From contig CM048853.1 of the NCBI GenBank assembly GCA_026545225.1, positions 40,688,755 through 40,752,754 on the forward strand: 64,000 nt of DNA, written 5' to 3'. Of the stretch, positions 1 through 10,474 are shown piece by piece. How positions within the stretch are numbered: position 1 is the first letter of the stretch; every line of letters starts with the position of its first letter. The position numbers were made by a program, and so were the translations under genes. Below the pieces are notes generated by a model. The model saw only the letters and a program-made list of their open reading frames with translations, was not told the origin of the DNA and searched no databases. This stretch comes from Cornus controversa (lineage: Eukaryota > Streptophyta > Magnoliopsida > Cornales > Cornaceae).

Positions 1-840
1 TTTTTTTAAAATTCCAAAATTACCCCTTCACCAGTTAAGTGCATAAAACACCCTGCTATATACAAAAATGTGCAACAACCCCCCCCCCCCCCCCCCGATG
101 TTCAACTAACCCCCTACAATTTCAAAATTGTTCAAATAAGGACAAATAGTTAATTTTCCGGTACCGGAGATAGAAAATGACAAAATTACCCTTATGTTAT
201 AAAAAAATTAAAGGGTTAAGTGCATAATTAATCTTAGTAAATTGGGGCATTTGTTGTAGTAATCTTTATTAATTGGTATTTCTATAACAGTTCTCTCTCT
301 CTGTGTGTAATAGTGTGTGTAACAGAGTGTGTGTGTATATGATGACATATAACAGTGTGTGTGTATATATATATATATATGAAATTGTTTGTATAAATTG
401 GGTTCTCTCTCTTCGATTCTCTCTCTCATCCCTGTAGATATATATATGGTTATGGAAAATAAGAGAAAGCCAAACAAGGTATTAACTAGTGAAGGGTAAT
501 TTTGGAATTTTTAAAAAAATTTAAGTCAAACTTGCTGGTCAACCAGCCGGAGGGGGGTATTTGCACATCGGAGATAACTAGTGGGGGGTGATCTGCACAT
601 ACTAAATTGGAGGGTATTTTTTGCACATTTCTGTATATAACGAGGGTGATTTTTGCACATTTTTTTATATATATTTTTATAACATAAGGGTAATTTTGTC
701 ATTTCCTATCTCCGGTACCGGAAAATTAACTATTTGTCCTTATTTGCACAATTTTGAAACTGTAGGGGGTTAGTTGAACATCAGGGGGGTTTTTGCACAT
801 TTCTGTATATAATGAGGGTGTTTTTTGCACTTAACCCTTT
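1..840. repeat. Large inverted-repeat (foldback) element
   Basis: Bases about 33-207 reappear as the reverse complement at about 675-838. The arms share a core palindrome (CTCCGGTACCGGAG), a GGGTTAAGTGCA-type end and a run resembling TATATACAGAAATGTGCA. Bases 1-32 also reappear inverted at about 491-520, so the arms are compound. The left arm carries an 18-base C run near 80-96. The loop (about 280-450) holds CT/GT/TA microsatellites. No transposase is visible. A non-autonomous TIR element is the likeliest explanation, but the superfamily is not assigned. Confidence 0.7.
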
Positions 841-1793
841 ATTCAATATAGATAACTTTTTTTGGTTTTTGTAAAAAGAGAGATTTTTTCTTTTTGATTA
901 ATTTTTTCCTAGTTTTTTTTTATCCGATCAAAAAAGACCAAAAGTATTAAAGATAAAAGACAAATAGGATGTCTGAAGTGGTAATTTAGTATTTTGAAAA
1001 AAAATTAATCATTCACATGTGAAGTGAAGGTTAGAAGTGATATTTCTCCTAAGATAGAAGTGCAAACGTAAAAAATAAGAGTGCGAATATTGCCTCCCTA
1101 AGTATATATATATAAATATTAGGGGCTGTCTGAGCCCTGGGGTGGACCTGTCCCTCCTAAGCATGCATTGGCTTCGTCCTGATTGTATGGACCGTAAATC
1201 GTCTAATCATACAAATGGTCAATATATATCTATACATATACATATATATATATTACACACATATATACATAGTCTCACACGAAAATTATACTGTAGGAAA
1301 GTTTTGATATGAGAGGTGTTAAAGACCTTTTACTTTTTATTTTACAATTATGTGAATTTTAGAAATCAAATGAGAGATATGGGAAAAAAAGGGAAGAAAT
1401 TACATCTACATTGGAATTCCACAGCTCCTTAAATTCCATGACTAGATTGTCCCTTTTATTTTTTAACTTCACATGAGTCCACTGCACTTAATAAGTGATA
1501 AATATACTAAATTTAGTGATTACATTCATGATTTATGAATAAAATTAATAAAATTAAAAATTTTATTTTAATAATATTTATTATTATTTATTTATTTTGT
1601 GTTCGTATTCAAAACTTGTTGTATCGTCATATCTGTATGTACTAGTTTATCATATTATAAAGTACATATGTTTCGTTTATGTCTGGTTCTTTGAATAAAA
1701 AAGAAATCAATTTCTGTGAGGCAATTCTCGCAATTTCGTCCTGTGATAACGTTTATAACTATTAGTGGTAACTCACGTTACTATAATTTACTA
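841..1793. other. Intergenic; contains a diverged relative of the 24.1-24.9 kb tandem unit
   Basis: No gene is seen. Bases about 935-1085 resemble the unit tandemly repeated at 24091-24928: both contain ATTAAAGATA, then GACAnAnAGGAT, GTAATTTAGTATTTT, TTAATCATTCAC and a 'TGCAAACnTAAAAAA' stretch. The upstream T-rich part (about 880-930) resembles the 23.5-24.1 kb array. The remainder is AT-rich with TA microsatellites. Confidence 0.5.
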
Positions 1794-2035
1794 GGGGTGC
1801 ACAAAATTTGTCCAAACCGGAAACCAAACTAGACCGGACAAGATCAAACAATTCGATTTATTTTTTTACGATCCAATTCGATCACGACTCCATTTTTAGT
1901 GAAACCAGACTGTATAGTTTAGTTATAACGGTTCGGTTTAATTCCATTTTTAGTGAAATTGGACACACAGTTTGATTTCAAAAAAACCAAAATTGGACCA
2001 AATCGAAATTTACTAATGATTAATGTCACTCATTG
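1794..2035. mobile_element. Possible hAT-type MITE remnant
   Basis: The segment opens with TAGGGGTGCACAAAA, close to the TAGGGGTGCACA end of the two hAT-like MITEs at 26883 and 27096. It continues with degenerate 'CCGGAAACC / GGTTCGGTTT' subterminal motifs of the same type. A matching right terminus and target duplication were not found, so this is at best a truncated or decayed copy. Confidence 0.3.
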
Positions 2036-3769
2036 TAATAATATGAATTACCATAATACTTACCGCTCATAATTATAAAAGTTGTAATTGAAACTTGATA
2101 ACTCGAAGAATTGCCTCACATGAGAGGATGAAATAATTATGGAAAAATTATTATTAAGTCCTACTTTTCTCGTTAAAAAACAAATAAGTCCTAAAAAAAT
2201 TTCTTTAGGACCAATAAATCCTACTTTTTCCATTGAAAGACAAATAAATCCTCAAAAATTTTCTTTAAGATCAATAAGTCATATTTTTCTCATTGAAAGA
2301 CATATAAATCCTAAAAAAATTTCTTTAGGGCCTTACTTTTGATTTTTTTTTTTTTGTTTCTATTTAAATCCTAAATCACTACATATTTCATTTACACCAT
2401 AAATAAATAGAAGTAAAGTTTTATAATTATATATTTTATAATATTAGTTAGCTAATAATATTGAATTACAATTTTCAATAATAATTAATTTAATTTAAAT
2501 TCAATTCAAAAAATTCGTGTAAAATAGACGATTTTAGTATGAAAAATTTAATTATTCTATAAAAAATTAATAACATGCATTTTTTACCTTTTCATTCAAT
2601 TTTTATGTCTACTTTTGTAAGGATAATTTGAGTTAAATTTTTATAACTAATATTATAAATAGTATATATAATTTATTAAGGGTATAAATTAAAATTTTAG
2701 TGATGTAGAATGTTCACTGCCGTACGCGTCCAATGGTCAAACGACTCAAACGTATATTCACAATAAATGGGTTCACGAAAAAGAACTTGTACAAGACAAA
2801 ATGGTCAAAACGATTACAGGAATAAATCAAGTCAAACAAATGGAGAGGGTCAACGGATGATAAGGCCGTCCGTTTCTTAGTTCCATCATCATCGTCCCTT
2901 TCATTGACCATATGTAGTATTAATGACGATGTAACCTCGAATACTCAATAGTTGACTTTTATGTCAAATAAAATTTTATATGTAAAATTGTACACGATTT
3001 TGTTTGACTTTATTTACTTAACAATCCGACTAATCACAAATTAACATATCATCACAGTTTTATTTAATTTTTAGTATTGTAAGACTTTAATTAACAAAAA
3101 TCATATAATCTGGAACCATCTAAAAAGTTTCATTTAACACTACTCTCTAGGGCTGCAATACTGACAGATTGGACTGGTTAGAGGTAAAATTCGAGTTCAA
3201 CCTAACTTCTAACCCTAACTACTAAATTTAAATTGATTTTTAATAAGTTTCACATTAGATTACTTATAAATACAAAAAAAAAATTAATAACTTAATGCAA
3301 ATTTTTAAGAAATTAATTATCCAAAGTGTTAACATACACTCAATTAAGATTTAAATAAAAGAAGTTGAAAAGAAAAAAATTATCTTTGAATATTATATAT
3401 AATATATTTAAAATAAAAAATATGTACAAAAATAATATTGGTTGAACTCAAGTTGTTGACACCTTAATTCAAGCCCAACTCTAATTAAATTCAAAATTTT
3501 AATTCAAACTCAATTTTAATTATAAAAATAATTATTTAAATCTGTAAAAATTAGACTCAACTCGAGCTAACTTCAGAGTACCCAACTTAAGGTGCACCCG
3601 CAGTCCTCTTTTGTGGCAGAAGTGTTGAAAAATGTGAAAGTCTAACTTCAGACTTCTAATCGTAGTGGGCTGGACCCCAGAAGGCCCACTGTACCCATTT
3701 TAAAGCTAGATATAAAGAATAGAAAAAGACATTTATTATATACTCATCACAGTCCAAATCAGTGTGTGC
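2036..3769. other. Intergenic AT-rich sequence with weak repeats
   Basis: No supported gene. A short imperfect tandem repeat at about 2152-2340 (roughly 60 bp, containing ATAAATCCT and TTTCTTTAGG) creates a spurious reading frame. At about 3150-3600 there are 'AACTCAAGTTG / CAACTCGAGC' motifs of a kind seen in decayed plant MITEs. Otherwise nothing recognised. Confidence 0.4.
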
Positions 3770-3930
3770 GTAAATTGCCAAGTCGGTACCAACGTCACTC
3801 GCTACGCTGATGTCAGGTGCCAGATCAGCACCAACATCACTCGCTACGCTGATGTCAGGTGCTAGGTCAGCACCAACGTCACTGCCGAGTTGAGTTTCAA
3901 GAAGCAGAGAGGAAAAGAGGAAAGTGCAAT
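3770..3930. repeat. Repeat with internal 39-bp tandem units, related to 5165-5290
   Basis: A unit of about 39 bp (CAGCACCAACGTCACT, then CGCTACGCTGATGTCAGGTG) occurs two to three times. The flanking text (TTGCCAAGTCGGTACC before, GAGTTGAGTTTCAAGAAGCAGAGA after) matches the second locus at 5165-5290, which holds a single degenerate unit. The minus-strand frame across it gives a repetitive peptide (SDVGADLAPDISVA) and is not considered a gene. Confidence 0.6.
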
Positions 3931-5164
3931 CAACACACATTAAATGCTTGATATTTTAACAAGTATTAAGTATTAAGTAATAACGAAGACCAATCTGAGA
4001 CTTGATCTTCTGATTGACTTGGCCAGATTGGTAATAATATTTTTTTAAATTATTTTTATTATTAATTTTACAATAATATTATTTAATAAAATGTTATCAT
4101 ATTTGATAATATCATAATTTTATAAAATAAATTCTCAATATCTCTTTATAAAAAAAGAAAGAAAAAATTGTTTAAGAAAAAACAATTACCTAAAAAGAAA
4201 ATACTAAAATATATCCATTTAACATTGAAACTATATATACTTTACCAGAAATAGAAATACTTGTGGAATTCAATAACGTTGTTAGAATTTGAAATAGAGT
4301 CAAAACTTTATATTTTTTATTATTTTGTTTATAAATTTAACTTAATATCAGCCCCAAAAAATTTACTTCAAACTTTCAAACCAACTATGTCATTATAGGT
4401 TAATAATTACCAATAATTTTATGCCATTAAAGAATAATCTTCTAATTTTAACCTTATTATATATATATATATATAGTTGTAAACATATAAAAACTATAAA
4501 CTTTTTATGTATTTGGGGTTAGTAAAACTTTAGTACAAAATAAATTTGAACTCCAAAATTTAAACCCAATCCTAATATCATTATCTCAAATGCCTTGTGT
4601 CCGCACTCATAAAATTTTTGAAAGGGACTCAAAATAAATTCGAACTCTAAAACTTAAATTCAATTCTAATATCATTATTTCAAATTCTGTCCAAACTCAT
4701 AAAAAATTTGAACTATTCTCGAGAATCCAAGTTCCACTTCTATGAATTTACTATGAATATGATTTACAGTAATGATAAGAAAGTTTAATTTGACTGTTTT
4801 TATACGCCGCTCTTGTGACTCATTTGAAAGAAAAATCATTATCTTATGATTTAAGTGAGATAATTAAATACTCCAAACTCATAATTTTGAGTCAATAATA
4901 ATTCGTGACATGCATACATATGTCCCTCTTTTATCTTAATACTTAATACTTATCGTAGTGATACGATGCTATTGGTTTGTAGAAATGGGTTGAGAAATAC
5001 CTAACAATTTTTCCTGATTTATGTACCGAATTCGACAACTCTGCAGAGTCATTTACTTTTTATAATTTGAGTGGGATCCGAAAAGTCATTTCAGAGCCAG
5101 GTATTAACTTTACTTTGTGTGTTTTAGAGAGAGAAAAAAGGACATATTCTTATTGCTTTCCAAA
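3931..5164. other. Intergenic AT-rich sequence
   Basis: No gene recognised. It contains a TA microsatellite at about 4458-4476. A short direct repeat with the text 'TTnAACCCAATnCTAATATCATTATnTCAAAT' is seen at about 4555-4595 and 4645-4690. Confidence 0.4.
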
Positions 5165-5290
5165 TTCGTGTATACATGAGTTGCCAAGTCAGTACCTCGC
5201 ATGTAAATGCCAAGTCAGCACCAATGTCAGTGCGGGGTTGAGTGTCAACAAGCAGAGACAAAAATGGGAAAGGAATATATGAATACAAGA
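5165..5290. repeat. Second copy of the 3770-3930 repeat, upstream of the ERF gene
   Basis: Shares GAGTTGCCAAGTCAGTACC, CCAAGTCAGCACCAATGTCA and GGGTTGAGTGTCAACAAGCAGAGA with 3770-3930, with a single core unit instead of two to three. It lies about 430 bp upstream of the ERF start codon, so it could carry promoter sequence, but this is only positional. Confidence 0.55.
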
Positions 5291-5600
5291 AATAAATAAA
5301 TAATACCATATTAGAGGAAAGTGAATATTTGAGTTTCAAATAAGAAAAAAAAATCTATTATATATTTGAAAATTAAAAAATATATGAAATTATTATGTTA
5401 ATTATTTTTTTACTTGACCCTTGGAAGTAAAATATGAAATTATTTTTTTGGAAAAAAAAGAATCGATTTTTTGGTTACTTAAAAAATAATACAGGAGACA
5501 CGTCAGTGCCCCCAAAATACCCACTTGCCATGAAACATATTCAAAAGAACAAACCCGTGTGTGATGTGTGTACAGCTGGCGTCCACACACATTCACTCCG

Positions 5601-5607
5601 TATATAA
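5601..5607 (+). promoter_or_regulatory. TATA box of the ERF109-like gene
   Basis: TATATAAACC starts at 5601, about 115 bp upstream of the ATG at 5716. It is followed by a C/A-rich leader without another ATG, as expected for a short plant 5' UTR. Upstream are an ACGT core (GACACGTCAG near 5497) and a TTGACC W-box core near 5404. These could fit a stress-inducible ERF, but such short motifs are common by chance. Confidence 0.7.
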
Positions 5608-5715
5608 ACCACCCACATCCACCACACTCTCACTCGGAAACCAAAAACCAAAAACACCTGAGACAAATCAGACAACAAACAACTCCTCTCAAAGCAACTT
5701 CCACGTTAGTCCGAC

Positions 5716-6465
5716 ATGCAAACGCCATCCAACCGGCTCAACCACTCACCTCCGCCGCCTCCTCCGCCGCGGCCGCGTATGACCCACGAGCAGGAACTCT
5801 CCGTCATGGTCGCCGCCCTCACGAACGTCATAACCGGTGTCTCCGCTGCCACGGACACGAGTCACGACACCACTTCCTCACCTTCCACTGCCGCGTCCGA
5901 CACCACCAACTGCGGCGAAACGATCCTGCGCCTCTCTGATCCCGACACGTGTCAGCTCTGCAAAATCAACGGCTGTCTGGGCTGCAACTATTTCGCGCCA
6001 ATTCAAGAAGAGAAAAAGAAGAGCAGTGGCAGTTTGACGGTGACGACGAAGAGGAAGAAGAAGAATTACAGAGGGGTGAGACAGAGGCCGTGGGGGAAGT
6101 GGGCGGCGGAGATTCGGGACCCACGGCGGGCGGCGAGGGTTTGGCTGGGCACCTTCGAAACGGCGGAGGACGCGGCGCGTGCTTACGACAAGGCGGCCAT
6201 TGATTTCCGGGGGCCGAGAGCGAAGCTCAATTTTCCTTTTCCTGATAGCACATTACAAGAAAGTGCTTCAGGGGAAGGGAATTCGGGAAGGAGTGGAATG
6301 ATCAGGACGGAAATGGAATCTGGAATCGGAAACGGAAACGGAAAGGGAAAGGGAAAGGAATTCTGGGAAGTGATTGGAGATGATGAAATTCAGAAATGGA
6401 TGGTCACTATGGATTGCAATGGTGGTTCTTCTGAATCTCCTACTCAGAATCTTCACAGTGTCTAG
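5716..6465 (+). CDS. ERF109: ERF109/RRTF1-like AP2/ERF transcription factor (group X)
   Basis: Intronless gene for a 249-residue nuclear DNA-binding protein. The single AP2/ERF domain spans about residues 117-175 ([19 protein letters not shown], then [18 protein letters not shown] and [11 protein letters not shown]). Ala130 and Asp135 sit at the ERF-type positions 14 and 19 of the domain, so it should prefer GCC-box DNA. N-terminal to it are a conserved [11 protein letters not shown] segment (residues about 25-35) and a C-x2-C-x4-C-x2-C motif (Cys79, 82, 87, 90; [17 protein letters not shown]), the putative zinc motif of group X ERFs. A basic run (KRKKK, 112-116) may serve nuclear import. Both the N-terminal segment and the Cys motif match Arabidopsis ERF109/RRTF1, a redox, wound and jasmonate responsive factor in that species; the role here is inferred. 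The C-terminus is Gly/Lys-repetitive and then acidic ([13 protein letters not shown]). A second in-frame Met at residue 22 is an alternative start; 5716 is the first ATG after the TATA box. Confidence 0.93.
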   Translation: MQTPSNRLNHSPPPPPPPRPRMTHEQELSVMVAALTNVITGVSAATDTSHDTTSSPSTAASDTTNCGETILRLSDPDTCQLCKINGCLGCNYFAPIQEEKKKSSGSLTVTTKRKKKNYRGVRQRPWGKWAAEIRDPRRAARVWLGTFETAEDAARAYDKAAIDFRGPRAKLNFPFPDSTLQESASGEGNSGRSGMIRTEMESGIGNGNGKGKGKEFWEVIGDDEIQKWMVTMDCNGGSSESPTQNLHSV

Positions 6466-6665
6466 TTGGAGTTTTGAGTGCCAAGTTTTTTTTTTTAATT
6501 TTTAATTTTTGTTAACAAAATTTTTGTCTGCTGGTTATTATTTTACCCAACCAGTTAGAAATTAATCACTTACCCAAAGAAACTAGTTTTTTTTTTTTTT
6601 GGTCTTACCTTCTTAACAATTGTTTGTACCTTGTACTAGTGTTTTTCTTCTTTCAATTCATTTGC

Positions 6666-6671
6666 AATAAA
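6666..6671 (+). terminator. Likely polyadenylation signal of the ERF109-like gene
   Basis: AATAAA lies about 200 bp after the ERF stop codon in T-rich sequence, followed by TTGTCTTATTATGG. It is the first perfect AATAAA downstream of the gene. Plant signals are loose, so other sites are possible. Confidence 0.5.
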
Positions 6672-6802
6672 TTGAATTTTAAATTGTCTTATTATGGCTA
6701 TTTATTTATTTTAACTGAAAATTTAAAAAGCAAAATCTATATTTTCACATACAGTTACTCTCCCTCTCTAACATTATGACTTCAAGTTTTTATAAGTTAC
6801 TA

Positions 6803-6840
<38 letters not shown>

Positions 6841-7353
6841 TAGAGTTAATATGTTACTAGAACAGGTAAGGTAATAAATTTGAACCTCACTATGAATGAG
6901 AAAATCTAGTTGACAAGTGAGCAAAATAGTTTTAATTATAACTGAAGAATATATTTGAGTAAATAAAATTAGAATTACTTATAACATTTTCCATCTTTTA
7001 AGAGGATGTTTGGTTGCTGGGAAAATCTCGTGCTTGTGGGGTCCAGATGATCTCACTTTACAGTACGCTTTAAGTGACTGGTAGTCCGTTTGTGCAATGA
7101 TGGTTCCAAATTCAGCACGTGCACTAAGTAAAGACTAAAGTAATCTGTCACTGGATAACAACATGTGACCAAATTCGACGATTGGACATCATGTTTAAAA
7201 CGTGCATATACAGAATAATATTGTATATCTATAAACCTTTTTAAATAGCTCAACGCGGAAAGCCATGGCGAGAGGAAGTGTGCGTGTGCATGGATGGTGG
7301 GTGTATTTTATATTTGAGACTAAATATAGCATGTACTAAAATAGTAGGAAAAT
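6672..7353. other. Intergenic sequence with (TA)n microsatellite
   Basis: A TA run of about 34 bp lies at about 6805-6838. No gene is recognised in the remainder. Confidence 0.5.
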
Positions 7354-7941
7354 CTAAGACCGTCCACTGTAACTTTTTTAAATTTGCTTCTCCAAATTTG
7401 TTTCTTCAAATTTAAAATTTGGTCAGTCATGGTAGTATTTAAGTCACTCACATCAACATATATGTCAGAATGTCCAAAATTTTACTCCACAACAATTTTT
7501 TCAAATTTTCACTATTAACACAATTAAATAATTTTTCACACAATTAAATTAATATAAAATTTTACTGTTATATTTATATACATATATATGTTAAAGTTTT
7601 TTTTAACTTAAAAAATTCATAATTTTTTCGTCTTAAGTCAAAAAAATAACTTAAGTGATACTCAATTAAAGCTCTCGAAACTCTCTTTCTAACAGAAATG
7701 GTTTCATCAAAAAATTCAATTTGTGGTTAAAGTTATTGAGATTTAAGTGAATGAAGTCCCATGAGTTGATGACAATTTTTTTATAAAAAAAGTAATTGCT
7801 TGGCTATATGCTTCGCCGAATCCAGTGAAGCACTTAGCCAAACTCACATGGGACCTACAAATTAAGCCAAGTCATTGTATTTTTTTTGGCAATTTTCTTC
7901 GCTAGACATAGGTCTAGCGAAGACGTTGTGGATGCTCTAAG
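7354..7941. mobile_element. Possible MITE with imperfect terminal repeats
   Basis: The left end (CTAAGACCGTCCACTGTAAC) and the reverse complement of the right end (CTTAGAGCATCCACAACGTC) align imperfectly. A 'GAGCATCCACAA' terminus is common in plant MITEs. The interior is AT-rich and non-coding, with a small hairpin near 7900-7922 (TTCGCTAGACATAGGTCTAGCGAA). No clear target duplication was found. Confidence 0.35.
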
Positions 7942-8023
7942 TAAATTGCGCGCTTAACTCTTATAAATTTTTTGGTGTTACATGTCTCACTATAACTCTT
8001 ACATCATGAAATATTAAAATATA

Positions 8024-8311
8024 TATAGATGTAAAATATATATTAACTGGATTGTAATCTAGAGCAAGTACACTCAAAAGTAAGAAACAGAAAATGTCTC
8101 TTCTCTATTAGATCTTGCGAGCCCATTTATACTTGTTCAATGTATAATGGGTCCTTGATTTCATCCCTAGATTATGGGGTTGACCACATAATTATATATT
8201 AAATAAAAGGGATTTAACACTATTTGAATTAATGTTGACTAGATCATCTTCACTACTTTGCGTTGACTTACCCTGTTGGCCGCCGCATATGTTGACTGCT
8301 GCCATTGTCCA
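8024..8311 (-). repeat. 3' LTR of the Tat-type element
   Basis: Aligns over its length with 19208-19482. Shared text includes TTGTAATCTAGAGCAAGTAC, ACTCAAAAGTAAGAAACA, TCTTGCGAGCCCATTTATAC and GATTATGGGGTTGACCACAT. On the minus strand it starts TGGACA. The outer end appears mutated (TG to TA at 8024-8025). No clear polypurine tract adjoins 8312, so the true LTR may extend further inward. Confidence 0.75.
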
Positions 8312-8710
8312 AATCATATGAGACTTCCAAGTTGCTCTTTCTAATTGGTGAGGTATGTACGTATTTCCCTCCACACTTTGCTCCAAATTTTTTTTAATTT
8401 TTGGGTGCAAAAGTTGAAAGGGATTTCGATTTTTTTTTGGGTAGCAATTACTACTTGGATCTAAACAAGCGTTATACCTTGGGAAGTGAAATGGTGTGAA
8501 TCTAAACGGTTGAAAAGGTGCCCTCTTTGATTATATATTCATTCACCTTATTTGGATCTTTATCTTCTTTTATCCGATATTTCTTGCTATTGCAAAACGA
8601 AGGTCCGACAAATCCTTTTTTCAAGCTCTCGTCTGCGTTTCTTCTGTGGTTAGTGATCTTTGTCTTTTTCTCTTGTTTGTTTGGTTTCTTCTTTCGTTTA
8701 CTTGTGCACC

Positions 8711-10474
8711 ATGAGTTGGACTGAGAGAGTTAGGATTGTGGATAGTTTTGAGGATGATGAAGTCGAAAATGCTAATGATGCCCTTAGTGGTGAAGATAGT
8801 GATTTAGGGTATATTGATTCTGAAGAAGTTGACCTTTTTGACAAAATTAAAGTTTCACCCAACTTAGAGAACTTAGGAGAGATTTCAAGATCCCTTCCAA
8901 TGTTTCACTTAGATCGTACCATTCTGCCCTCAACTTCCATTCTAGTGAGGGGATTAATAAGGGCGAAATGTTATTCTCAACAAAACACCTTCATACGTTC
9001 CGCTTTCCCTTGCACCCATTTTACCACTTAGTCCTTTGGCATATGAATCTATCCCCTCTTCAAGTCAACCCTAATTTTTTTAGGGTTATTTCAAGTGTGT
9101 TAGTGCTTAACCAACTATGATCACTAGAGTTAGGGTTTGATAACCTGTTGGTCTGTCACCAAGTATGTGCCACCAAATTTGAGAGACATTCGTACCATTT
9201 CTATCCTCGATTAGACAAGTCGTTATGTTTGGGTTATCCTTCTTCTGACAAGGGTTGGAAAGAACAGTTGGTTGTTGTGGATAGAGGCTGAAAAGTCCAT
9301 TTTTTTTATACATACCCAATTCCAAAGAAGTTCGGTGGTGTAGGTATACCCACTTTTGACACCTTCCTTGATCTTTATTGCAATTGTGCAGTTGTGAGGT
9401 TTTTCTTTTTTCTCATGTTTATTTTTATCTTGGTGTAATTAGAGACTCACTTCCCCGTTCGGAAGTCAATGCTCGCTTAAAATAGTACTCCCCAATCAAA
9501 GACTCTCCTGAACCCTGAAAATCTCAGAACCGTTGCTAAGAGCGCTTTGGAAGTCAGAAAGATAAGCTTGCCTATAACTACCCACTAGAAAAGGAAGCAA
9601 TTAACTGAGGAGGAGAGAGTCATAGAGGCCTCACTGAAGGAGAAGCATGCTCAGGATGAGCTGGCTAAGAGGAAATCTCCTGAAGCTCCTTCTACTACAG
9701 AATTTGAATAAAGAAATCCTGTCCAGAAATCCAGAGGACTTCAGCTACTCTAGTATTCTCTCCCGATCGGGAAATCATCGGCTCTGTTTCTGCCAGTATT
9801 GTTCCACATTTGGCAACTAAAGGAAGGTCCAGTGATCCCGATTATGGTGATGCGTCCTCCAATCATTCCTCTGATGCGATCGTCCCCTGGGTTCCTCGAA
9901 TGATCAAGGCTGATGGATTGCCTTTTTCTTCTGAGGACTCAGTCTTTAATGACCAATTTTCTCTTAGAGCTTTCCTTAGTGGAATGTAGCCTCCGAAAGA
10001 GTCTCAAAGGATGAAGGAAGTGTCACTCAACTACCTAGTGGAGTCTTGCCCTGACATAGCCTTCAGGATAATTTTTTTATTTATTAAGTTTTTGGCTTCC
10101 AACCTTGTGCTAATTTCCTTTATGTTTTTGCCAGAATATGTTTGGAGTGGCTGCTTTGTGCCGAGCAGTTAAGCAGACGAGCATGAAGGTGAAAAGAACC
10201 CTTACCAAGAAGAAGAAAGTTGAGGCTGAGATGAAGACTGTTCAAGATGCTGCAACTGCTGAGCGATCCAAATGTAATGCTCTTCTGGTGAATTTAGAAA
10301 GAAGTAAGGCTCTCTGTGATACTCTTAGTAAGAGAAAGAGAACTCTGAACTTGAAAAAATAGTAGTGGAGTCCAAAATCAGTGAATCCGAGCTCACCATT
10401 TCATCTTTGCTCAGTCGAATTGGCTGTCTCAAAGATGGGTCCAGAGCACTTTACAAGAGATTGATCAGAACGGT
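8711..10474 (+). pseudogene. Antisense gene of the Tat element, 5' part (Transposase_28-like), broken
   Basis: Starts at the ATG at 8711 (MSWTERVRIVDSFEDDEVEN), an acidic N-terminus with repeated Asp/Glu. After a frameshift near 8960-9000 the plus strand reads FRFPLHPFYHL, then a stretch ending PSSDKGWKEQLVVVD near 9235-9285. This resembles the conserved core of the 'putative gypsy type transposon' family (PF04195), recognised from memory. A lysine/glutamate-rich coiled coil follows at about 10138-10440 (MKVKRTLTKKKKVEAEMK, then ISESELTISSLLSRIG), after a plausible intron acceptor (TTTTTGCCAG) near 10134. The frame reaches LYKRLIRTV at 10474 and continues at 13272 beyond a nested insertion. 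Several stops and frameshifts make it a pseudogene. Its role in the retroelement is not known. Confidence 0.7.

Noticed and set aside
208..477. Minus-strand frame rich in His/Tyr/Thr
   Set aside because: It is a translation of GT/TA/CT microsatellites in the loop of the foldback repeat.
3656..3940. Minus-strand frame with repeated SDVGADLAPDISVA
   Set aside because: The peptide repeat arises from the 39-bp DNA repeat, no homologous protein is recognised and the frame lacks supporting context.
5561..5939. Overlapping open frames in and before the ERF gene (His/Thr/Pro-rich)
   Set aside because: They overlap the ERF coding strand in other frames, start upstream of the TATA box, and show no family pattern. 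They reflect the GC-rich codon use of the ERF gene.
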